From: Jacaranda mimosifolia | Lineage: Eukaryota > Streptophyta > Magnoliopsida > Lamiales > Bignoniaceae | Direction of reading: 5' to 3' | Length of the DNA stretch: 64,000 nt | NCBI GenBank assembly: GCA_018894105.1 | Contig: CM032118.1 | Location: forward strand, 30,484,690-30,548,689 | In this document: piece by piece, positions 36,817-48,739 of the stretch | Numbering within the stretch: the first letter of the stretch is position 1 | Layout: every line of letters begins with the position of its first letter | Notes under the pieces: generated by a model | The model's database searches: none | What the model saw: the letters and a program-made list of their open reading frames with translations, nothing else | Told to the model about the DNA's origin: nothing | Position numbers and translations under genes: made by a program

Positions 36817-38470
36817 ATGGTAGAAATCAGGAGGACTATTTTCGAAAAGCAGGTTGAGCATCACTCACCTCAACCACCTTTATCGCCTTCCCATCAACAG
36901 CCTGCCTGGGAGGGGGGCGACGCTAGTTCGTAAACGGAGCAAGTGGTCATCCTGACCATTCCTTAGCTTATACAAATGATCAGTGACCAGATTTCAGCTC
37001 AATTTTTGGCTCAATTGTCCGCTGCTTTGCAGAGACACAATAATCAGACTACATCGGCCGTGAGTGTTACTCCACATCCCACCCTTAGTGAGAAACAACC
37101 CCCGGCAGAAGGCAGGGCCAAAAACAAGATACGCTTTTCCTTTAGTAGACGTGAGCCGAGCCCAGGTCGTTTCCCTCGTAATGAACCCCGACATGTCCCT
37201 CGCGAGGAGGTAGCAGAATCGACAAATCAATGGGTTCAACCTGATCGAGCCCGGTAATGTGATCGAGGTGAATGCCAGAGGTTAAATCCCAGTCGAGATA
37301 CGTCCGGAGCAGACAAAGTGGAATGGGAAAATGTATCGCATCAGGTCCAGCAACTTAACAAGAGGTTGGAGGAAATCTCGAGAAGGAATTTAGAAAGCAC
37401 TCAGGCTGAAATGGTTCCCCGAATCCGACATGAAAGGGGGTCTCCTTTTGTGTAAGAGATTATCGATGAGAGGATAGCCCTTGATGCAAAGGTCTCTACT
37501 GGATTGCCATGATATGATGGGTCAATCGACCCAAATGAGCACCTCTTGCAATTTGAGCACATGATACAGCTGCATGGACATAGTGACCATATTCGTGCAA
37601 AGATGTTGGTTACCACTTTCCAGGATATTGCTTTGGAATGGTTTGTTAAACTTGAGCCAGCTTCCATATACACTTACGACCAACTTTGTGATAAGTTCTT
37701 ACACTAATTTTCCAGCCGAAGGAAAGTTAAATTGCCTCATACTCACTTGCACACCGTCAAGCAGAATGAAGGAGAAACTTTAAGGGATTTCTTTTCCAGA
37801 TTTAACACGGAGGTCCTAAAGATTGATAACCCTCATATTGAATTCCTTATTAATGTGTTGTTTTTAGGGCTGAGGCATAAGGAGTGCGCCAATGCATTAG
37901 TCAAGGATCACCCTCAGACAATGGAAGAACTCTTGGATTTGGCATAAAGGTATATAACCTAAGAGGAGATGAATTGGATGAAATTCAAGGGAGGAGAACC
38001 CGACAAGAAGAAAGAAAATGAGAAAAATAACCGGCATCAGAAGAAAGGTCATAGGTCTCCTATCAAACACTTCTATAATTATGCTCCTCTAAACACCCCC
38101 CGCAGGGAGGTCTTACTAGCAATCTAACATGACAATCTCCTGAAAAGACCTAGAAAGCTCATAGAGATGGAAGCCATGAAGAAGTCAAAGGAGTGTTGTC
38201 ATTTCCACTGTTAGAAGGGCTATTATACTGAAGATTGTTTCAACCTACAAGATGAGATTGAACGCCTTATCCGTCAGGGCCACCTTAAGAAGTTTGTGGA
38301 TCAGAAGGCTTTACAAGCTATGGCTCAGACTGACCAGACTCCTCATAAAGAATGGTCGCTGAGCCCAAAGCGTGATGACAAAGGGAAGCAAAAGATAGAA
38401 GACGACTGTGGCCCTTTGAAAGGCGTAATCGACATGATAGTCGACGAACCGATTGGCGGAGACTCGAGGT
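36817..38470 (+). pseudogene. Gag of the Tat element
   Basis: Starting at ATG 36,817, one frame reads through gag, interrupted only by stop codons (for example at about 36,925, 37,255 and 37,453). The retrotransposon gag domain is at about 37,500-37,950 (LEWFVKLEPASIYTYDQLCDKF, then NEGETLRDFFSRF). A zinc-knuckle-like CCHFHC...TEDCF lies at about 38,193-38,240, with a stop inside it and Tyr in place of the usual His. Gag would form the virus-like particle of the element. Confidence 0.85.
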
Positions 38471-38499
38471 TAGCATGAATACAAGTGCAGAGATGACTC

Positions 38500-39030
38500 G
38501 AGTCTGATAGATGGGTAAGCAGTATGTTGATCTATCAACTATCTATTAGTTCTGAGCCTATCTCCTTCTCAGATTCTGACCTGAAGCATTTGGGAGGACA
38601 TGGTGCAGGGGGCAACCTGGATTGCTCGTTGGTAGTATATGTTGAAATGGCAAACTTTGAGGTCCGTAAAGCGCTGGTCGATAATGACAGTTCTGCGAAT
38701 ATTGTCTTTCTTTCTACTCTTGACAGAATGCAGCTTGGGAAATTGAAATTTGACTCAGTCAGAACACCCCTAGTCGGGTGATGAGTGGAAATTGTTCTTG
38801 TGGGATCCATCAATTTGACCACCTCGTTTGGAGAAATTCCTAGGAGGCATACTTTGATGATCAACTTTCTGGTGGTGGAGTTTCCCTTTGCTTACAATGC
38901 CATAATCGGTAGGCCAGCTTTGAATGATTTCCAAGCTATTTTGTCAACTTATCATATGAAGGTCAAATTTCCCACGCCGATAGGGACAGGCGAAATGCTA
39001 TGCAATATGAAAGAGGCATGGTGATGTTAC
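38500..39030 (+). pseudogene. Aspartic protease region of the Tat element
   Basis: Same frame as gag. KALVDNDSSANIVF at about 38,667-38,710 is the retropepsin active site, with Asp replacing the Gly of the normal DNGSS or DTGSS motif, so the enzyme would be inactive even without the stop at 38,779. FNVVEFPFAYN-like and IIGRPALNDFQA sequence follows, typical of plant gypsy proteases. An eight-A run at about 39,055-39,062 marks a frame change to the RT frame. Confidence 0.8.
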
Positions 39031-39199
39031 ACTATTTCCACTGAAGCCAATTATAAAAAAAATGACCTCAACTGAAGACCTCAGGGGAAATCCCAGTAAT
39101 GAAACTTGAGGGAGGTCAGAATGATAAGAAGAGGAAAAATGAAGATACTAGGGTCGAACTAGCTGATGAATTTAAAACTATTGAATTGGAGCTTGGGAA

Positions 39200-41050
39200 C
39201 CCTGAGAAAACAAACTAAATAGGAGCAAACTTGGGATGTCAAATGGAATGTTTACTTGTTGATTTTCTCCGAAGGAATGTGGACGTCTTTGCATGGAAGG
39301 CTGCTGACTTGGAGGGAATTAACCCAGAAATCATTGTGCATCGATTTAATGTTGACCCCACCCACAAACCTGTTCGACAAAAGACCTGAGTTTTTAATTC
39401 TAAAAGGACTCAGATCATCAAGAAAGAGGTCGGCAAGCTTCTTGAAGCAGGCTACATTGTTGAAGTCCAATATCCTAGTTGGTTGTGTAATGTAGTTTTA
39501 GTTCCTAAAAATGAAGGAAAATGGAGAATGTGTAATGATTTCACTGATCTTAATAAAGCATGCCCTAAAGACCCGTATCCTCTGCCTCGAATAGATTTAT
39601 TAGTTGATTCCATTGTTGGGTGTTAAATTTGAAGCATGATGGATGCCTTTTAGGGATATTATCAAATTTTTATGGCTCTCGAGGATCGAGATAAAACTTC
39701 TTTTGTAGTGCCCGATGGCGTATACTGTTTTCTGGTCATGCCATTTGGATTAAAAAATGCTAGGGCAATATACTAGAGATTGGTTAATTTCGTGTTCAAA
39801 AATGCAATAGGATGATCTATGGAGGTGTACGTGGATGACATGATCGTCAAGACAAAAAAGGAGGCATACCATCTTACCGACCTCGCTCATACTTTATCTA
39901 ATCTCCGTGCTTTTAGAATGAAGCTTAATCCGAGTAAATGCACTTTTGCCGTTAGGGGTGGAAAGTTTCTGGGGTATATGGTCAGTCAGAGAGGTATTGG
40001 GCCAACCCCTAAAAGATATAGGCCATCCAAGATACAGCGCTCCCGAGAACAGTCAAGAATGTGCAAAGGTTAGTCGGGTGGGTCATAGCTTTGGGTCAGT
40101 TTATAGCAAGGTTGGCGGATAAGAACTTACTGTTCTTCTGGGTCTTAAGAAATGCTAAGAAGTTTCAATGGACTGAATAGTGCGACCAGACACTGGTTGA
40201 ATCAAAGGAGTACCTTTCTCAACCTCTCGTGCTATCGAAAGCAGTTGTTGGAAAAGTTCAATATTTGTACTTAGCCGTGTCGATGATCGCTATTCGCACT
40301 GTGCTGGTGTCGACCAAAGAGGGCAATGATAAACCGGTGTACTACATCTGCAAAGTGTTGCAGGGTCCTGAGCATAACTATTTAGAGATCGAGAAGTTCG
40401 CATTGGCACTAGTCACGACAACAAGGAAATTGAGGCCTTATTTTCTATCCCATATTGTCGTTGTTTTGACGAACCAACCTTTGAGATAGGTTCTTGCTAA
40501 ACTAGACACTTCGGGAAGATTGACTAAGTGGGCCATTGAGTTAGGAGAATTCGACCTCAGATTTCAGCCTCGTATTGCAATAAAAGCCCAGGTGTTGGCG
40601 GATTTTGTGGTAGAAAGGATCGACCTGCCACCTCCTCAAGAAACTTAATCACCGACCTGGACTTTATATGTCGATGGATAAGCTACAAACTCAGGGGGAG
40701 GAACATGAGTACTGTTGTGCTCTCCTCAGTCTGAAGAGTATGATTTCGCTATCAAACTAAATTACACAGTCACTAATAATAAGGTGGAGTACAAAGCTCT
40801 TATTGTTGGAATGAAGATGGCTTTGGACAGAGGGGTCAGGAATCTAGCTACCGTTGTTGATTCTCAATTGGTCGCAAAACAATTTGGGGGTAATTTTGAA
40901 GCGAGAGATTTGACTATGATTGCTTATGTCCATGAGGTCAAGAGATTGAGACAATTATTTGAGAAGTTCACACTCGACCAAGTACCCTGGTCAGAAAATG
41001 GAAGAGCGGATGCATTTTTGAAATTTGCCAGTGCATCGAAAGGTACTTGA
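39200..41050 (+). pseudogene. Reverse transcriptase and two RNase H domains
   Basis: RT: FLRRNVDVFAWKAADLEGI, LLEAGYIVEVQYPSWL, MCNDFTDLNKACPKDPYPLP and the catalytic YVDDM at about 39,825, with several stops (for example at 39,388 and 39,623). A frameshift near 40,010 leads to the first RNase H and its connection (KPVYYICKVLQGPEHNY). The second RNase H is at about 40,655-41,050 (TLYVDG, stop, ATNSGGGT; then NNKVEYKALIVGMKMAL; then SENGRADAFLKFAS). Two RNase H domains are the hallmark of Tat elements. The enzyme is non-functional. Confidence 0.88.
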
Positions 41051-41089
41051 GACAGGTCGATCACTTTCTTAGTTTCTCACGAACCCGTC

Positions 41090-42373
41090 ATCTTTGGGTC
41101 TCGACGGGGCACTATATTCGTAATGGATACTCTAGAACGAACTTGGATTGATGAGATTAAGGACTACCTCAAAGAGGGAAAGGTGCTGCCTGAAAAGGCA
41201 GATGCCCAAAGACTCAGGAGACTCACGTCAAAATTTGCTTTGGACGAGTTTGGAAAATTATATAAGAGATATGTCTCTGGGCCTCCCCTAAAATGTCTTA
41301 CTCCCGACAGGCACATGAAATTCTATAAGAGATTCACGCCGATATATGCAGGAACCATTCTGGGGGTCGATTGTTGGCTCATAAAATCATCAGAAGTGGA
41401 TATTTCTGGCCAACCCTCATCAAGGATACGGTCAAGTTTGCAAGAAAATACCGATCATGCAAGGTACATGCTAGCATCCCTCATCAACCCGTCACCAGGC
41501 TTGTTTCAGTCCAAATCACTTGGCCGTGTGACCAATGGGGGGTCGATATTGTTGGTTCCTTCCCAAAGGCTACATGGCAAAGGAAATTTATGATTGTGGC
41601 AGTTGAATATTTTACCAAATGGGTTGAGGCAGAGGCAGTACCCAAGATTATGGATGCTGTTATAAGAAGTTTTCTGTGGAAAAAACATCATTTGCCATTT
41701 TGGTTTGCCAAAGATCCCTATATCCGATAATGGCACTCTATTCCAGAGCTAACAAACAAAAGAATGGTGTGAGGTTTTGGGGATTAAGCAACATTTTACC
41801 TCAGTGGGAAACCCACAAGCCAATGGTCAAACATAAGTCACCAACAGAACTATGCTCGATCACATTAAGGCCAGATTGGAAGGTTCTAACGCAAGTTGGG
41901 ATGACGATCTCCTAGGCATTCTATGGGCTTACCATACAACTCTGAGAATGGCCACGGGACAAAGCCGTTACAGTTTGGTATATGGTTCGAAAGCTGTAAT
42001 ACCTACGAAATTGATCCAACACACGGCTCAAATTATACACTACAACCCAATAAGGAACAAGGTATGAAAAGAGGTCGACTTGGACCTAATTGACGAATTG
42101 CGGCAACAAGCCTTCTCAAAAATGCAAAGATATAGGTCTATAATGGCAAAACATTATGACAAGAAAGTGAGGCCTAGGTCCTTTAAGGTGGGCAACCTCA
42201 TTTTGAAGAAAGTTGAAGTGTCCCGTAATGTAGGTAAGCTTGATCCAAAGTGGGAAGGCCCTTACTCCATTGTAAAAGTGGCGAAGCATAACTCATACCG
42301 ATTAACCGACCTGTCCGAAAATGAATTGCAAAGACCATGGAACGCTGTTAATCTCAAGAAATTCTATGTGTAG
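41090..42373 (+). pseudogene. Integrase of the Tat element
   Basis: The zinc-binding part reads HADICRNHSGGR...SGYFWP followed by YRSCK near 41,340-41,460, where the first Cys of the usual C-x2-C has become Tyr. The catalytic core has DQWGVDIVGSFPKA (41,528 on) and WVEAEAVPKI. Later core sequence is scattered over frames with stops. The C-terminal chromodomain-less end is well kept: VGKLDPKWEGPYSIVKVAKH, then PWNAVNLKKFYV and stop at 42,373. Frame changes occur near 41,325 and between 41,730 and 42,080. Confidence 0.85.
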
Positions 42374-42763
42374 ATTGCATAGTACAAGACAACGCTTTGT
42401 TTTAATAAAAGATGTTGCGTGACCCCGTAGTCGTCTGGTTTCCATTTATTGATGCTTTCGGCGAAATTCGATCAGATCAACCTCGCAGTCATATGATCTT
42501 GGAAATGTTGATTATGCCGACCCAGTAGTCGCGCAACTTCAACCCCACTAGGCATTATTAACGAAACTTTCGGTAAAGTATGAAATGTAGCGGTGCAACT
42601 TATCAAATAAAGGTTACAATATTCGACCAAGAAAATGCTCTTTATCAAATAAAGGTTACAATAAAGGTTGCATTATGCTCATTGTGTAAAACCATCATTT
42701 TAATCGTAAAAAAATAAAGAATCACGAAATCGACCTCACTGTTAGTCTCTAAAATAAAAATAA

Positions 42764-45388
42764 TTAGTAGAACAAAAGAAAGGCCAAATCGAATGCGTAC
42801 TTCATTGAAACATCCTTTGGTTTACAACTACCATTCGACCAAAAGAAGAAGAAGAAGAAGAAGAAGAAATTACAATATTGACTAGCGAAGAGCAGCCTAA
42901 CTAGATCCCACAATCTCGCCGTGTCGAGCCACCCCGTCAGCGGCAACCTCATCCATGGTCCTGAAAGCTCCTCAGTAGAGCCCACTCGGCCACTTAACGT
43001 AGGCCCTTCGACCTCCTGCTCCGCCATCCTGGTTCGACTAGGGCCAGCTATCTTAGATGGTCCCGACTCCTCTATCAAGAATACCCGGCCCCCTGTTGGG
43101 AAGAAAGTCGACGCTTCCACTTGTTATTCTTAATCTCCAACGCGAACTCCCCCGCGAAATTAAACTCTCCGCCAACAGCAACAACGTGCGGGAAATGAAG
43201 AGGAATAGGGGCACCACTTTCGACGGGAGTGTTCGGATCAAAGGCTTGTAGCTTTTCATCTCTGTTCACATCGAGTTTCGCCTTGTCTTCAGGGCAAAAA
43301 TTATATCTGAGAAATTCCAGCTACTTCACCGCCCAGTCGAATGCCTCCTGTGTGTCCTCCATACTGAAGGTGATGCTCACTTCGGTGAAAGCCGACGTCA
43401 ACATGAATTGATGGACGGCCTCTTTGCGGATGCCAAGAAACACTTTAAAGAATTCCAATCGAGCATAATTCATCGCGCTTTTATAACAATATGCTCGACC
43501 TGCATTAGTGGCCTCCTAGATGCTTGAAACTATCTTCTTCAATTGATCTTTGATTGACTCTTTCCTTCCACAGCCGCCAATAATTCGACATCTTTTTCTT
43601 CCAATTGTTTCGTCAGTTCAGACATCATTGACTCTAATGACTAAACTTGGGCTTTCAGCACGTCACTTTTCTCCTTTTCAAGTTCAACACATTTTTCCTC
43701 CAATCCCAACCGATATGTCTTGCACAACTCGAATCGACGATGGAGGTTATACCCCTATTGTCCGACTTGAAAATAAGATAGTTCGTCACTCTAATGATGA
43801 TTATTCTATCTAATATACCGAACAAAATAATTGACCTAACTTTTACCATATTGGCATGATACACGAAGGCTTTCAGCACTGCCAACTATTCATGATTATG
43901 TATTTTGACCTGGTCTTTCTTAAATAGACTGGTGGTCAGCACAGCTAAAGGCATCATGGATGTTGCGCCTGCGCCCATTATGGTCGCTTTATTCGACACA
44001 CCAACCTTCTGCCCAAACCGAGGCTCTGAGAACTCTGGCAGGTTGCATAGTCGGTCGAGAGGAAGAAGAGCATACGCATCCTCCATTAACTTCTTCCCTT
44101 TCTAGACCATGACCCTTTTTGCGGTGGTTTCAGCTGTGGCCTCAATGGCTTTCCTCTTTGGCTGAGCGAAACTGCGGGCTCGGGGACCACCTGCCCGACT
44201 TCAGCCTGTTGCTTCCCTGTGTTGCTACGCCTCTTGCTGCTTCCTCATGGCGATCTAATGAGCACGGTTCATGATGGATCGACCTAAAAGACAAGCAAAA
44301 GTTCCTTATTAAACGAGCAGTAAAAGAGATAAACATATTACATTATTTAAGGAATCAGTCTCTACCTAACTGAGCACTTGCGTGCAACCTCAAAGAGGCG
44401 GTCGACAGCCCCGCAAGCACCAAATTCCTCTCTCGTAAGAAATCCGAGACATCCATCTCGCCATATTCGAGTAGATCTCACACAAAAATATTACTCCATG
44501 ATGGATTCTCGCTGACATCCAACTCAACCCTACCCTTCATCCATCATCTCGAAATTTGGAATTCGACCCCAATAGGGGTCGGACATAGAAATACCTCTCC
44601 TTCCATATTTGGCCATGAGATGAAGAGAAACTCCTAAAGATTTTCCTACGGGGGTCTCTCAGTCAAATAATAAAAATTGACTCCCCCGCCAACCCCGACT
44701 TCCGAGACATAGGTAAATGGAAGAGATGACTAAAATTAGCCTACGAGGGCAATTCCTCGACAATGCCCATTAGAACAATGAAATTGTACATTAGCGTAAA
44801 ATTGTTAGGAAGGAGCTGAGTTATGCAGACTTGTAAACCTCTTAAGAAGTCGACTATGGGGTCGACTAGGGGAAATCTTAAGCCACATTTCATGGAATCC
44901 TCAAAAATGGTAATGCGGCCAGCATGTGAGGTATCCATCCTATCTACAGACCTAGGCTTTATCAATTCAAACCCTTATGGAATATGAAATTTCCCTCGTA
45001 TCGACGTCGAATCATTTAGAGACATTGATGACACAATATTGCTATAATGTGTCATCGTGAATAATCGACCTCTAGATGTAGGTACCTCCTTCATAGGTAC
45101 TTTTTCCTCATCACCACCCTGGCCCGAAGTCCCAGCTATGTCCTCGACAACAGGATTAGAAGGCCCCGCGCCTTCATCACCCACCTAACGTTTCCCTTAA
45201 CTCTCATCGACCTCGCTATTTGAGGTGGATTGAGTAGATTCAGAGTCAGAACTAGAACTAGACATTATCGAAGGACAACGATTTATAAAGCTAAGAGCAG
45301 AAGAGGTACTTTTGAAAATTATACTTGAAAGGAAGGAGTAATCGTCAATTGCTCGACCAAAAATTCTTCTGCTCGACCTCAAATGCAT
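42764..45388 (-). pseudogene. Antisense coding region of the full-length Tat element
   Basis: On the strand opposite to gag-pol, between integrase and the 3' LTR. Blocks from its start: a Ser-rich MSSSSSDSESTQSTSNSE (about 45,265); an acidic DEGAGPSNPVVEDIAGTSGQ region; then CGLRFPLVDPIVDFLRGLQV (about 44,910) followed by QLLPNNFTLMYNFIVLMGI, which resembles the family annotated as putative gypsy-type transposon protein (PF04195). Later come FSEPRFGQKVGVSNKATIMG (about 44,030) and a tail with FLIEESGPSKIAGPSRTRM (about 43,080). It has multiple stops and frame breaks. Its role is unknown. Confidence 0.7.
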
Positions 45389-45649
45389 TGCGGTAGAAGT
45401 GAAAATTAATGGTTAAAACCTCCTATTTATAGGAGGGCAGGAATGTTAACCGGCTAAACTGACCGACAACCGACTAATAAATGCGTAACCGTAGGTTCCC
45501 CTACCTTGATCTCTATGTAACCGTTGAATAACGGCTCCCGCCAATACTTTTCTAGTCGAGATTTAAAATCGCTTCTCCCGCCAGTATGTTTCTCGCCGAG
45601 ATTTATGCAAACTTACTCCGAACCCCGACCCCTTTTAGGTTGGACTTCG

Positions 45650-45665
45650 GAGTACGGGGGACTCA
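45650..45665 (+). promoter_or_regulatory. Polypurine tract
   Basis: GAGTACGGGGGACTCA lies immediately before the 3' LTR, where plus-strand DNA synthesis would be primed. The Tat remnant has the related GGAGGGACTCA before its LTR at about 34,705. Confidence 0.7.
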
Positions 45666-46411
45666 TGATATGGGATTAGCCCAGTTAGGCCTTAAAAGCC
45701 CAATAAACTTATTAGGCCCAGTTTATTTTCAACTTGGAGGCCTGGATGTTTTGATACCATTGGGCCTCTTCGCTAGGCCCAGATTCAACTGTAGAGGTCG
45801 AGATGACTGTTTGACCATCAAGGTCGAGAATGCCGACCTGATTGGTAGATTCAGGTTTTTAGCAACTAATGACGCCATCTACACCATCCCATCTGCCGCA
45901 TTAAAGGCGCTTCAACCACTCGCTCATCCGCATTTAATGCTATGACAGCGTGTCACCTCTGCCATTAATGTTGTCGCATCTGCATTTAATGGAAGCACGG
46001 CCTCTCCCTCCGTGAAGCTTAAAGGTCGACACAGTAAACAGTTGCAGAGCATGGGCTCTAGTCGAAATAACCATAGTTGCCCCTACCAGTAGGATTTCAA
46101 TTGGGAGCCTGTTAAGGCGATTCCCGTCTTTTCACCTATGAGCATACACTATAATTGCCCTCTTCTTTCAACCTAAAGGTAAGACTCCATTCATAATTAA
46201 GCCGTTACTCTGCTTATTTCTCCTCGGAACTCAGTCCCAAACTGACTCAACCATCTGAGGGTCTTAGCCGAGGACCCTCTCGGCTAACCTGACGGTTGCT
46301 ACCTGATTGCAGGTGCCAACCCAAGCCACTTCTTGGTCGAGAAACCCCACATACTATATTTGTTACCAACTTTCAGGTCGAGAATAGTGTGTGCCCACTC
46401 AACCACCAACA
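45666..46411 (+). repeat. 3' LTR
   Basis: 746 bp, the same length as the 5' LTR, starting TGATATGG and ending CCAACA, followed by the AATAA duplication at 46,412-46,416. It carries fewer CpG-to-TpG changes than the 5' LTR in the regions compared by eye. Confidence 0.93.
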
Positions 46412-46522
46412 AATAAAAATATTTATTATGTGAAATACTAAATTTGATATTAGTGATTTTTACAAAGAAAGTTTCAGACCTTAGTGATTCAAATATCAAA
46501 TTATGAAATAAAACATAATTTG

Positions 46523-46565
<43 letters not shown>

Positions 46566-46943
46566 TAAATTAATATACAAGACCACATATATATAGATAT
46601 ATTGAGTAATTATCATAATTGGATATAGAGTTACCAAAAGATTTAATTTATATAATTTTTTTAATAATAAATAACTAAAATATCATGTTATGAAATAAAA
46701 CATAATTTACTTTATATATAAATATATGTATGGATTAGCGATTTTTACAAATAAAATTTGGATCTTAGTGAATATTGTTATCGGAACACTAAAAATATTT
46801 ACTAGATTTGATATTAATATTATTAGTGAATAACAAAAATATTTATTATATGAAATACCAAACTTTGGTATTAGTAATTTTTAAAAAGAAAGTTTAAGAT
46901 AGTGATTAAAATATCAAATTATAAAATAAAAATATTATATATG

Positions 46944-46980
<37 letters not shown>

Positions 46981-47033
46981 CTAAAAAATTAATACCCCAT
47001 GCATCAAATCGAAAATACATACATAAACTAATT

Positions 47034-47081
<48 letters not shown>

Positions 47082-47230
47082 TACAGAGATCAAAATGGAA
47101 GGTCTCATTTATAGATATATTGAATACTTACCATTATTAGATATGGAGTTACCAAAAAATTATTAATATAGTATTTTATATTAATCATAAATCACTCATT
47201 TTTATAGCAATTATACATGAAAAATAATGA
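46412..47230. repeat. Tandem array of AT-rich units with (TA)n(GA)n microsatellites
   Basis: Units share TTTGATATTAGTGATTTTTA, CAAATTATGAAATAAAA, a (TA)n(GA)n tract (46,523-46,564; 46,943-46,980; 47,035-47,080) and ATAGATATATTGAGTA or ATAGATATATTGAATA. The array is the right-hand continuation of 35,540-36,025 and was split by the Tat element. Confidence 0.85.
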
Positions 47231-47422
47231 GATAGCAAAAAGAGATAAAAGTAACTTATTCATATCATCACCGCATAATAAATATTTTTAAAATAGGATT
47301 GAATAACATTTTAGTTTATATATATTAGATAAGTCTATAAATAATGGAGGATAGATTTGGAGAAAAAAGTACCAACTTTAATATAAGCACATATATATAT
47401 ATATATTTATTTTAAAAAAGTA

Positions 47423-48123
47423 GGCCAAATCTCTTTGTTGGTCCCTCACGTATGGTGTTTATCCCACTTTAGTCCCTCATTTTTCAAATGTATTATTATA
47501 GTCTGTCATTTCTAAAATATATATCATCATCACCCCTACTTGCAAATTTCCGTTAGTACTTAACGAAAGTTCATCCAAAGTTTAGTCAAACTAGAAGGAT
47601 AATTTGGACTTTCTGCTTGTTTATTTCCCTCCGCACATTTGTTCCATTTTTACTACTGAATTTGCATATAATGACATAAATGAATCAATGTAGCTTAATA
47701 CTATTTAACATAAACTTGGAATTGAAAGCAAACAAAAAATTTTGCCAAAACTTACTGTAAACTGGTGGAATGTAGTCCCTCTTTTGCGAAACAACATTAT
47801 TCCAGTTTCAAAACTTTGTTGTGAGGAAATCATCATTTTGTTATGAGAAATTATGTATTTTTCTTTGTCGTTGATTTTTTAGTAGTGTTCTCTACCGACA
47901 TGAACTAATGAGTAAAATTAAATATTTTTCCACTTTTACCTTTATCTAATAGAAGATTCCATCCATTTGGGTTAAGTCTTCATCAAGTACTAATGGAAAT
48001 TTATAAATAGGGATGATGGTGATATATATTTTAGAGATGAGGGGCTATAAGAATACATTTGAGAGATGAGGGATTAAAGTGGGATGAACACTATACATAA
48101 GGGATTAACAAGGGGATTTGGCC
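47423..48123. mobile_element. Noncoding element with long terminal inverted repeats (MULE-like)
   Basis: The left end GGCCAAATCTCTTTGTT and the reverse-complemented right end GGCCAAATCCCCTTGTT begin inverted arms of about 145-150 bp (to about 47,575, and from about 47,980). Both arms include TCCCACTTTA(A/G)TCCCTCAT. The flanks TAAAAAAGTA and TAAAAAATAT are similar but not identical, so a 9-bp duplication is suggested, not shown. No transposase. Long arms favour the Mutator superfamily. Confidence 0.8.
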
Positions 48124-48129
48124 TAAAAA

Positions 48130-48575
48130 ATATCTTTTAATTTAAGTATTGCAATATTGGCTTCGTGGACTGGATAGTTGGTGAGCTTGAAATTAATGTA
48201 ATGGCCAGGAACCATTTAGTATTTTAATTTTTTTATGTTGTGATTTTCATAAGTTATTTGGTTATTTTACTCCTAATATTTCGAAAATAAAAATGATAAA
48301 AGTCAAGATTATTTAATTTACATATGGAACAAATATTTTGTAGCTGAAGCATTACTTTTGTGAATAAACTCAAAATTTATATTAATGTAATTATTAAAAG
48401 CAAACTTAAAGAATAAATTTACCATATTAATGAAACAAGTTTCTCGAAATTTTCAGTTCTCCATCCTCTGACCACGTTGCCATTTAAGAACAAAAAATAA
48501 GATTATTTTTGGCATTGCACATATACAATCACGATTCCCACCTTGCAAGAAAACACTGGGAATGGAGTAATGAGC
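48130..48575. other. AT-rich intergenic DNA, no gene seen
   Basis: No exon-like sequence. A minus-strand ORF (48,453-48,803) runs into the minisatellite at 48,583 and reads as repeats, so it is not a gene. Confidence 0.5.
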
Positions 48576-48582
48576 CATTCCA

Positions 48583-48735
48583 ATTTTGTGAGCAAATGTT
48601 ATATATAGGTTTTGACAATCCAATTTCGTGAGCAAATGGTCAAAACAATTTTGTGAGCAAATGTTATATATTGGTTTTGACAATCCAATTTTGTGAGCAA
48701 ATGCTATATATAGGTTTTGACAATCCAAATTTGTA
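48583..48735. repeat. ~40-bp minisatellite
   Basis: The unit CCAATTTTGTGAGCAAATG followed by TTATATATAGGTTTTGACAAT occurs as two or three full copies and partial ones. A shortened unit (GAGCAAATGGTCAAAACA) breaks the phase in the middle. Confidence 0.9.
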
Positions 48736-48739
48736 TCGA

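Larger units (their letters stand above)
36031..46411 (+). mobile_element. Full-length, decayed Ty3/gypsy retrotransposon of the Tat lineage
   Basis: 10,381 bp, bounded by 746-bp LTRs that start TGATATGG and end CCAACA, with AATAA duplications. Order: 5' LTR, degraded primer site, gag, protease, RT, RNase H, a second RNase H, integrase, antisense coding region, polypurine tract (ACGGGGGACTCA), 3' LTR. The domain order PR-RT-RH-aRH-INT with an additional RNase H is diagnostic for the Tat group. All ORFs carry nonsense and frameshift mutations, so it is not autonomous. The LTRs differ at roughly one base in ten by eye, mostly transitions, indicating an old insertion. Confidence 0.93.
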
